Below are positions 6,359-11,878 of a stretch of 12,541 nt of DNA, one piece after another. The stretch lies in contig JBJTWK010000038.1 in the NCBI GenBank assembly GCA_046081705.1, positions 1 to 12,541 of the forward strand, read 5' to 3'. Below the pieces are notes generated by a model. It was not told the origin of the DNA. It saw only the letters and a list, made by a program, of their open reading frames with translations, and made no database searches. The translations under genes were made by a program, and so were the position numbers. This DNA is from IMCC26256 sp046081705. GTDB taxonomy: Bacteria; Actinomycetota; Acidimicrobiia; IMCC26256. Numbering within the stretch: the first letter of the stretch is position 1; every line of letters starts with the position of its first letter.

Positions 6359-7207
6359 TCAGGCGTTGACCGGGGCCGCGGGCGTCTCCGACGCCGGCCG
6401 GGCCGGAGCCGGCTTGCGGATCCCCCGGAGGAACAGCCAGGTCACCGGCACGACGTAGGCGAACCACGCGACCACCTCGAGCACGAGCATCTCGGCGCGG
6501 AAGCCGAAGATCCCCTTGAGGAGCGCGCCGTACCACGAGTCCTCGGCGTACCACGACGAGATGTCGAAGGCGGCCGCGGTCTCAGTGATCCAGCCGGCCT
6601 CCGCCAGTTCGTGCAGGCCGTAGGTGAGCACGCCGGCCGCGATGACGATGAGCAGCACGCCCGTGACGGTGAAGAACTTCGCGAGGTCGAGGTTGACCGA
6701 GCCCCGGTAGATCGCCCAGCCGAGCAGGACCGCGAGCGTGATGCCGATGAGCCCACCGATGAGCGCGCTCGCCGAGTCGCCGTTCGTCTGCACGTTCGAC
6801 CAGAGGAAGAGCGCCGTCTCGATGCCCTCGCGGACGACCGCCACGAACGCGGTCACGAGGATTGCGACGGGCCCGGCTGCGAGCGCGGTGCGCAGGTGCC
6901 CCTCGAGGTCGCTGCGGAGGTGGCGAGCGGTCCGCTGGAGCCAGAACACCATCGTCGTGACGAACGCGACGGTGAGCAGGGAGGTCACGCCGACGAACGC
7001 CTCGAGCGCGGCATCGCTGAGGTTGGCCGCCGTGAACTCGAGCAGCGCCCCGACGCCGAGGCTCACCCCGATCGCTGCGGCCACGCCGATCCAGAGCACC
7101 CGGAGCCGGTCCGTGCGCTCCGTGCGCACGAGGTAGGCGACGAGGATGCCGACGACGAGGGCGGCCTCGAGGCCCTCGCGCAGTCCGATGAGCAGGCTGG
7201 AGAACAT
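6359..7207 (-). CDS. FTR1/EfeU-family iron permease
   Basis: A polytopic inner-membrane protein, 282 aa, with about seven hydrophobic segments and the two signature iron-site motifs REGLE at residues 10-14 and REGIE at 126-130. EfeU imports ferrous iron after oxidation by partner proteins; the usual partners EfeO and EfeB (or a copper oxidase) are not in the window, so it may act alone or with genes elsewhere. The ATG at 7207 is preferred: GGAAG lies eight bases upstream, whereas the GTG at 7216 overlaps that site. The tail is rich in Pro/Ala. A near-consensus DtxR/IdeR iron box sits 25 bases upstream of the start, predicting repression when iron is plentiful. It converges with the dtxR-type gene; the two stops are only three bases apart. 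Confidence 0.95.
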   Translation of the reverse strand: MFSSLLIGLREGLEAALVVGILVAYLVRTERTDRLRVLWIGVAAAIGVSLGVGALLEFTAANLSDAALEAFVGVTSLLTVAFVTTMVFWLQRTARHLRSDLEGHLRTALAAGPVAILVTAFVAVVREGIETALFLWSNVQTNGDSASALIGGLIGITLAVLLGWAIYRGSVNLDLAKFFTVTGVLLIVIAAGVLTYGLHELAEAGWITETAAAFDISSWYAEDSWYGALLKGIFGFRAEMLVLEVVAWFAYVVPVTWLFLRGIRKPAPARPASETPAAPVNA

Positions 7208-7231
7208 GGCGGTCACTTCCGGGTCAGTTAC

Positions 7232-7250
7232 TTAGGTGTACCTAACCTAA
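7232..7250. promoter_or_regulatory. DtxR/IdeR iron box in the iron-permease promoter
   Basis: On the reverse strand TTAGGTTAGGTACACCTAA matches the 19-bp consensus TTAGGTTAGGCTAACCTAA at 16 of 19 positions; only the three bases just past the centre differ. A -35-like TTGCTT (7254-7249) overlaps its upstream edge and a weak -10 (TAACTG, 7230-7225) follows, so the box fills the promoter spacer and a bound repressor would block polymerase. Confidence 0.92.
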
Positions 7251-7311
7251 GCAACCGTTCGCCCACGAGTCAAGGCGGATCTGACGACCCGTCAGGTGTC
7301 CTGCGTCACAG

Positions 7312-7447
7312 CGGCTCCGCCGACCGGGCCAGGCCTCCCCCCGGCCACCGCCGGCACGATGCTCACGACCCGACACCACCACGGGCCGGCTCCGCCGACC
7401 GGGCCAGGCCTCACCCCCCGGCCACCGCCGGCACGATGCTCACGACC
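7312..7447. repeat. About 60-bp direct repeat, two copies, overlapping cysO 3' end
   Basis: Copy 1 is 7312-7370 (59 bp) and copy 2 is 7387-7447 (61 bp). They are identical apart from a 2-base CA present only in copy 2, and that CA forms the cysO stop codon (TCA on this strand, 7411-7413). Copy 2 is the last 11 codons and stop of cysO plus 24 bases beyond. Copy 1 duplicates this without the stop. The perfect identity suggests a recent event or conversion between copies. The remaining bases of the 7208-7410 gap hold the iron-permease promoter and nothing else I can name. Confidence 0.9.
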
Positions 7448-7683
7448 TGGCCGGGCCCCACGACCGAGTCGACGCCGTCGAGGAACCGGATGTCCTCCTC
7501 GGCCACGAAGATGTTCACGAACCGTCGCAGCGAGCCGTCGGGCTCTGCGATGCGCTCCCCGAACCCGGGGTGGGCCGCGTCGAGGGCGGCGAGCAGTTCG
7601 CGGACGGTGGCGCCCTCGAGGTCTACCTCGGCGGCGCCGCCGGTGAGTTCGCGCAACTGGGTGGGGATGCGGACGACGGTCAT
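7411..7683 (-). CDS. cysO: CysO-like ubiquitin-fold sulfur carrier (MoaD/ThiS family)
   Basis: A 90-aa beta-grasp protein ending in the required Gly-Gly, which is adenylated and converted to a thiocarboxylate that donates sulfur. It resembles mycobacterial CysO more than MoaD or ThiS: IPTQLRELTGG at the start, a central RRFVNIFVAEEDIRFLDG, and C-terminal VVSIVPAVAGG. In mycobacteria CysO thiocarboxylate feeds CysM, which uses O-phosphoserine to make cysteine, and the protease Mec releases the product. Neither cysM nor mec is seen here; instead the gene overlaps the upstream threonine synthase by four bases (ATGA), implying translational coupling. The activating E1-like enzyme is also absent. 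Its 3' end is duplicated just downstream. Confidence 0.9.
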   Translation of the reverse strand: MTVVRIPTQLRELTGGAAEVDLEGATVRELLAALDAAHPGFGERIAEPDGSLRRFVNIFVAEEDIRFLDGVDSVVGPGQVVSIVPAVAGG

Positions 7684-8924
7684 CGGGTGCTCTCCTGGAG
7701 TGCGGGGAAGGCGTCGTGGAACGCCTCGATGGTCGGACGGATGGTGGCGGTCGGGCCGACGACCTCGGCGACCGCGTCGAGCGTCTTGAGACCGTGGCCG
7801 GTGATGTAGACGACCACGCGCTCGTCGGCCCGGATGACGCCGGCGGCCGCGAGCTTCTGGAGCGTGGCGATCGTCACGCCGCCCGCGGTCTCGGCGAAGA
7901 TGCCCTCGGTGCGGGCGAGGAGCCGGATGCCCTCGACGATCTCGTCGTCGGTGACCGCCGCCATGCCCCCGCCGGTCGACCGCACCGCATCGATCGCGAA
8001 GTAGCCGTCCGCCGGATTGCCGATGGCGAGCGACTTGGCGATCGTGTCGGGCTTCACCGGCTTGATGACGTCGCGCCCCTCGAGGAACGCGCTCGCGACC
8101 GGCGAACAGCCGAGCGCCTGGGCGCCCGACACCCGGACCTCCGGCTCCTCGTCGAGGAGACCCACGTGGTGCAGCTCGTGGAAACCCTTGTGGATCTTGG
8201 TCAACTGCGAACCACTCGCGATCGGGACGACGACGTGGTCAGGGGTGCGCCATCCCAACTGCTCGGCCGTCTCGAAGGCGAGCGTCTTGGAGCCCTCCGC
8301 GTAGTACGGGCGGACGTTCACGTTCACGAACGCCCACGGGTAGGTGCCCGCGAGCTCCGCGCAGAGCCGATTGACGTCGTCGTAGTTGCCGTCGACCGCC
8401 ACGAGGTTGCCGCCGTACACCGCGGTCGTGACGATCTTGCCCGCCTCCAGGTCGGCCGGGACGAACACGTAGGACTGGAGACCGGCGCGGGCCGCGTGCG
8501 CCGCGACCGAGTTGGCGAGGTTGCCGGTCGACGCGCAGGCCGCCACCTCGAAGCCGAACTCGAGCGCCTTCGCGAGCGCCACGTTCACGACCCGGTCCTT
8601 GAACGAGTTCGTCGGGTTCAGGGTGTCGTTCTTGACCCACACCTCACCGAGGCCGAGCTCGGCGGCGAGGCGATCGGCCCGCACGAGCGGCGTGAACCCG
8701 GCACCGAGATCGATGTCCGGGTGGTGGTCCGACGGCAGCAGATCTGCGTAGCGCCAGATGTTCGCCGGACCGTGGGCGATGCGCTCCCGGGAGGTGTGGC
8801 TGCGGATCGCGTCGTAGTCGTACGCGACCTCGAGCGGACCGAAGCACCACGAGCATGTGTAGGAGGGCTCGATCGGGTACTCCCGACCGCACTCCCGACA
8901 CTTGAGCGCCGACACGAACGCCAC
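7680..8924 (-). CDS. thrC: Threonine synthase, zinc-ribbon type
   Basis: A fold-type II PLP enzyme, 414 aa, that would convert O-phospho-L-homoserine to threonine. The N-terminus has a zinc ribbon with C9, C12, C24 and C27. The PLP lysine is K109 in NPTNSFKDRV. Also seen are the ACASTGNLANSVAAHAA loop, the phosphate-cofactor loop PIASGSQLTKIHKGF, and a C-terminal GIFAETAGGVTIATL. The GTG at 8924 is preferred: AGGAG sits seven bases upstream, while the ATG at 8939 overlaps that site. It ends inside the start of cysO (ATGA). That coupling leaves open a role in sulfur transfer, for example using CysO thiocarboxylate with an O-phosphorylated amino acid, but the sequence itself reads as threonine synthase. 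No thrA or thrB is in the window. Confidence 0.9.
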   Translation of the reverse strand: MAFVSALKCRECGREYPIEPSYTCSWCFGPLEVAYDYDAIRSHTSRERIAHGPANIWRYADLLPSDHHPDIDLGAGFTPLVRADRLAAELGLGEVWVKNDTLNPTNSFKDRVVNVALAKALEFGFEVAACASTGNLANSVAAHAARAGLQSYVFVPADLEAGKIVTTAVYGGNLVAVDGNYDDVNRLCAELAGTYPWAFVNVNVRPYYAEGSKTLAFETAEQLGWRTPDHVVVPIASGSQLTKIHKGFHELHHVGLLDEEPEVRVSGAQALGCSPVASAFLEGRDVIKPVKPDTIAKSLAIGNPADGYFAIDAVRSTGGGMAAVTDDEIVEGIRLLARTEGIFAETAGGVTIATLQKLAAAGVIRADERVVVYITGHGLKTLDAVAEVVGPTATIRPTIEAFHDAFPALQESTR

Positions 8925-8931
8925 GGGACGT

Positions 8932-8936
8932 CTCCT
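8932..8936 (-). promoter_or_regulatory. Ribosome binding site that fixes the thrC start
   Basis: AGGAG on the reverse strand, seven bases before GTG 8924. It overlaps the alternative ATG at 8939, which makes that start unlikely. Confidence 0.75.
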
Positions 8937-8971
8937 CATCCTCCGTCGGCCACCGGACCTCGGCGGCCGTT

Positions 8972-8997
8972 CTCGACGCGCTCGTGAGCGCCTCGAG
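8972..8997 (-). ncRNA. Hairpin in the thrC leader, 48 bases before the start
   Basis: CTCGA (8972-8976) pairs with TCGAG (8993-8997); after one C-C mismatch GCGCT (8978-8982) pairs with AGCGC (8987-8991) around a four-base loop. As RNA on the reverse strand this is a stable 10-bp stem. No U-tract and no known riboswitch is recognised; attenuation is only a possibility. Confidence 0.45.
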
Positions 8998-9033
8998 CGG
9001 AAGGGGGATCCCCGTCGCTCTCGGGCTGCTCAT

Positions 9034-9074
9034 CGTTCGGGCATTGGCACCTGGCGCTCCGGGCGGCCCGAACG
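9034..9074 (-). ncRNA. Second inverted repeat in the thrC leader
   Basis: CGTTCGGGC at 9034-9042 pairs perfectly with GCCCGAACG at 9066-9074 around a 23-base loop. With the hairpin at 8972-8997 it suggests a structured leader of more than 150 bases. This 298-base gap (8925-9222) holds only these stems and promoter-like sites; short open frames through it look unlike genes. Confidence 0.4.
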
Positions 9075-9157
9075 GACCACTCCGGTGTGCTGGTTGCCGC
9101 GGCGTCACAGGGCCCGTCCCTCGGCCGCTCTCGATGAGCGCGTGTGTTGCGGACGTG

Positions 9158-9187
9158 ATTCTGGCAGGCCCCCGGCCATGGCTGCAA
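9158..9187 (-). promoter_or_regulatory. Candidate thrC promoter
   Basis: On the reverse strand TTGCAG (9187-9182), 18 bases, then CAGAAT (9163-9158), 4 of 6 to the -10 consensus. It would give a leader of about 225 bases containing both hairpins. The match is modest. Confidence 0.3.
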
Positions 9188-9207
9188 TCCGAGGCCCGCG
9201 GGGACCG

Positions 9208-9213
9208 TAGACT
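9208..9213 (+). promoter_or_regulatory. -10 box close to the gpgS start, possibly leaderless
   Basis: TAGACT ends nine bases before the GTG at 9223, the same spacing as TATGGT before the dtxR-type gene. No Shine-Dalgarno is visible upstream of this GTG, which supports a leaderless message. No convincing -35 is seen. Confidence 0.45.
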
Positions 9214-9222
9214 CCCCGCCCT

Positions 9223-10155
9223 GTGACCGTCCTCCCGCTCCCGCGGCACCACGGCGACTACCCGGTCGAGGCCCTCGTCGAGGCCCGGGCGGCCACCGGC
9301 CTCTCCGTCTCGGTCTGCCTGCCCGCCCGGAACGAGGCCGCCACGGTCGGACAGATCGTTGCGACGGTGCGCCGTCGGCTCGTGGAGCGCCACACCCTCG
9401 TCGACGAGGTCGTCGTCATCGACGACGGCTCGACCGACCTCACCGCCGAGGCCGCGGCGTGGGAGGGCGCCCGGGTCGTCCCCGAGGCCTCGATCCTCCC
9501 CGAGACCGGACCCGGATCGGGCAAGGGCAACGCGATGTGGAAGTCGCTCCACATCTGTCGCGGCGACATCATCTGCTGGGTCGACGCCGACATCCGCAAC
9601 TTCGAGGAGCACTTCGTGACCGGCCTCGTCGGCCCGCTCCTCACCCAGCCGGAGACCGGCTTCGTGAAGGGCTTCTACCGCCGACCGCTGCACGGCGAGC
9701 CGTCGGGTGGGGGCCGGGTGACCGAACTCGTCGCCCGCCCGCTCATCTCGCTGCTGTTCCCGGCGATCGCACGCTTCGTGCAACCGCTCGCCGGCGAGTA
9801 CGCGGGTCGTCGGGAGATCCTCGAGTCCATCCCGTTCGTCGAGGGGTGGGGCGTGGAGTTCGGGATGCTCGTCGACGTCCTCGAGCGGTACGGCGCCGGA
9901 TCGATCGCCCAGGTCGACCTCGGCGTGCGCGAGCACCGCAATCGGCCCCTCGACCAGCTCGCGCTCCAGGCGACGGCGATCATGGCGACGGCCCTGCGCC
10001 GGGCCGGGGTCGACCGCGACGGCGTCATCGCGCCCGAGCTCATCCGCTACACCGAGGCGTACGACCTCGAGCGCGTCGCCGTCGAGGCGCGGGAGCGTCC
10101 GCCGATCGTCGACGTCTCGGCCTACCGCGCCGCCCGCAGTCGCGACATCGCCTGA
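9223..10155 (+). CDS. gpgS: Glucosyl-3-phosphoglycerate synthase (GT81)
   Basis: Transfers glucose from an NDP-glucose to 3-phosphoglycerate, the first step to glucosylglycerate and, in mycobacteria, to methylglucose lipopolysaccharides. The 310-aa protein is a GT-A fold enzyme. Seen are the nucleotide-binding SVCLPARNEAATV (29-42) and VVVIDDGSTD (63-72), K101 in GSGKGNAMWKSL, the metal-binding D121-A-D123, the acceptor-binding signature GGGRVTELVARPL (162-174), GEYAGRREIL (191-200), and HRNRPLDQL with the likely metal ligand H238. These match mycobacterial GpgS (Rv1208) in order and spacing. It starts at GTG 9223 with a -10 box just upstream. It converges with glycerate kinase across 12 bases. 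No gpgP phosphatase gene is seen. Confidence 0.95.
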   Translation: MTVLPLPRHHGDYPVEALVEARAATGLSVSVCLPARNEAATVGQIVATVRRRLVERHTLVDEVVVIDDGSTDLTAEAAAWEGARVVPEASILPETGPGSGKGNAMWKSLHICRGDIICWVDADIRNFEEHFVTGLVGPLLTQPETGFVKGFYRRPLHGEPSGGGRVTELVARPLISLLFPAIARFVQPLAGEYAGRREILESIPFVEGWGVEFGMLVDVLERYGAGSIAQVDLGVREHRNRPLDQLALQATAIMATALRRAGVDRDGVIAPELIRYTEAYDLERVAVEARERPPIVDVSAYRAARSRDIA

Positions 10156-10167
10156 GTCCGGCGGCGT

Positions 10168-11211
10168 TCAGGCCCCGGCGCGGGCGTGCCGACCCGCCTC
10201 GACGGCCGCCTCCTCCACGAGCAGCGCCGGACGGACGAAGGCCTCGGCCGGGGTCCACACGCGATCGGTGAGGGCGAGCACCTCGGTGTCCGGGAAGACT
10301 GCGCACTCCTCGCGCGCCTCGTCGGTGACCTGACCGGCGATCACCGCCCGGTGCGCCACGCCCTCCTCCACCGACCACGCCAGCACCCCGCCCGCCACCT
10401 TGCCGAGGAAGCTGGTGGCGTCGAGTCGGCCCTCCCCCGTCACCACGAGGTCGGCGTCCTCGAGGGCCCGGTCGAGTTCCGTCACCCGGGCGATGACCTC
10501 GAACCCCGGTTCGAGACGCGCGCCGAGGGCGGCGAGACCGCCGGCCAACCCACCGGCCGCCCCCGCACCCTCGAGATCCGTCACATCGACGCCGGTACGG
10601 TCGCGCAGCGTCCCGGCGAGGCCGGCGAGCCGCCGCGTGAGCAGATCGACCTGCGCGGGCGTCGCACCCTTCTGCGGACCGAACACCCGCGCCGCATCCA
10701 CGAAGGGCGTCGAGACGTCGCACGCGACCGTGACGTCGAGGCCGCGCAGACTCCACCCGAGCGCCTCGATCGCACCGAGGCCGCCGTCGGTCGTCGCGCT
10801 GCCCCCCACGCAGACGACGACGCGCCGCACCCCACCCGCCCGCGCCGCGGCGATGAGCTCGCCCGTGCCGCGCGTCGTCGCACCGAGGGGGTCGCTCCGA
10901 CCCGTCGTGAGCGCCCGGCCGCTCGCTCGCGCCATCTCGATGACCGCCGTGCCGTCGGGGAGCACCAGCCACTCGGCGTCGACCGGCGCGCCGAGCGGCC
11001 CAGTCACCGTCGTGACCCGCCGGGATCCACCGCGGGCCTCGTGCAGCGTATCGAGGGAACCCTCGCCGCCGTCCGCCATCGGGATCTCGCGCACATCGGT
11101 GTACCCCGCGCGGCGCAAACCGGACGCGATGGCCGCAGCCGCCTCACCGGCGGACAACGTGGAACGGAACTTGTCCGGACACGCGACGGCGCAGTCTCGT
11201 CGTTCGATCAC
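10168..11211 (-). CDS. Glycerate kinase (GlxK/GarK family)
   Basis: Phosphorylates D-glycerate with ATP to 2- or 3-phosphoglycerate; the family contains mainly 2-kinases, so the product is not fixed here. The 347-aa protein is slightly short for the family (about 375). Motifs seen are CPDKFRSTLSAGEAA (11-25; usually APDSFK), PMADGGEGSLDTL (44-56), DPLGATTRGTGELI (107-120), VCVGGSATTDGGLGAIEALG (133-152), CDVSTPF...VFGPQKGATP (164-184), and DADLVVTGEGRLDATSFLGK (252-271). The GTG at 11211 best fits the family N-terminus; a GTG at 11235 is possible. It is beside gpgS, whose acceptor is 3-phosphoglycerate, which suggests recycling of glycerate released from glucosylglycerate; this is inference. 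Its start region is shared with the divergent trehalose remnant. Confidence 0.9.
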   Translation of the reverse strand: MIERRDCAVACPDKFRSTLSAGEAAAAIASGLRRAGYTDVREIPMADGGEGSLDTLHEARGGSRRVTTVTGPLGAPVDAEWLVLPDGTAVIEMARASGRALTTGRSDPLGATTRGTGELIAAARAGGVRRVVVCVGGSATTDGGLGAIEALGWSLRGLDVTVACDVSTPFVDAARVFGPQKGATPAQVDLLTRRLAGLAGTLRDRTGVDVTDLEGAGAAGGLAGGLAALGARLEPGFEVIARVTELDRALEDADLVVTGEGRLDATSFLGKVAGGVLAWSVEEGVAHRAVIAGQVTDEAREECAVFPDTEVLALTDRVWTPAEAFVRPALLVEEAAVEAGRHARAGA

Positions 11212-11221
11212 GGCGCATAGA

Positions 11222-11869
11222 TTGACCCACGTCACCACCGGACGGCGAGCGCGGAGTTGCGCACCGCCACCGGCCCGACCGACGAACGAGAGGTCGAGCG
11301 CGCTCGAACGGGTCCCCCTCCTCGACAAGGAACTCGCCGACCACTCGGCGATCATCGGCACCGAGGCGATCGAGAGGATCCGGGACGCGGCGCGCGCCGT
11401 CGAGGGCGCCCGGATGCTCCACCTGAGCGCAACGCCGTACGGCGGCGGCGTGGCCGAACTCCTTGCGACGCACGTGCCGCTCCTCCGCAGCGTCGGCGTC
11501 GACGCGGACTGGCAGGTGATCCACGGGAGCGACGAGTTCTTCGGCGTCACGAAGAACGTTCACAACGCGCTGCAGGGCGCCGGTGAACCGTTCGACGATC
11601 GGGCTCGCCTCGTGGCGAAGGAGGGACCGGTCGTCAACGAACGGGACGCGCCGCTGTGCCCATCGCGCGATGCGGGGGCGTTCGACGAACTCGGCGAGGA
11701 CGTGATCCCCGTGCAGCCCTGCGACCTCGTGCAGACGGCCGGCGCGCTCGCCAATGCGCTCGAACTGCCGACCGAGGAGCGCCGGGCGCGGGCGGCCCGG
11801 CTCCGGACCCGGATCGGGGCGAGGTCACCGCGCGACTGGTTGGCCGCGCAGGTCGGCCACGCGAGCTGA
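11222..11869 (+). pseudogene. Chimeric trehalose-gene remnant: TreT N-terminus joined to OtsA C-terminus
   Basis: Two unrelated glycosyltransferase ends meet in one open frame. From about 11303 to 11580 it matches the start of TreT-type trehalose synthase (GT4): LERVPLLDKELADH, then MLHLSATPYGGGVAELLATH, then DADWQVIHGSDEFFGVTKNV followed by HNALQG. From 11609 to the stop it matches the end of trehalose-6-phosphate synthase OtsA (GT20): LVAKEGPVVNERD, then AGAFDELGEDVIPVQP, then ERRARAARLR and RSPRDWLAAQV. The catalytic and UDP-glucose-binding middle of both families is missing, so trehalose synthesis is not expected. No ATG or GTG lies in frame near the conserved start; the only nearby initiator is TTG 11222. 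Some usually conserved positions look changed (for example APLCPSR and PCD in the OtsA part). Codon use is still like the neighbours, so the event may be recent, or the product may be kept for another role. Confidence 0.72.
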
Positions 11870-11878
11870 CCGGGCGGG

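Noticed and set aside
7716..8987. A 423-codon forward frame across thrC
   Set aside because: Shadow of a full threonine synthase with zinc ribbon and PLP lysine on the reverse strand.
8940..9222. A tRNA or known riboswitch in the longest gap
   Set aside because: No T-loop-like GGTTCGA sequence, cloverleaf arms or familiar riboswitch core could be traced by eye on either strand.
8984..9226. An 80-codon forward frame in the thrC-gpgS gap
   Set aside because: Rich in Pro/Gly/Arg, no ribosome site, overlaps the inverted repeats and the gpgS promoter.
8644..9936. A 430-codon reverse frame spanning the thrC leader and gpgS
   Set aside because: Antisense to gpgS and out of frame with thrC; no motif of its own.
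10186..11220. A 344-codon forward frame across the glycerate kinase
   Set aside because: The reverse strand carries all glycerate kinase motifs in order; the forward frame is composition-driven.
11212..11550. N-terminal extension of the glycerate kinase to an ATG at 11550
   Set aside because: The extra 113 residues are antisense to the TreT-like segment and unlike the family, which begins close to the CPDKF motif.
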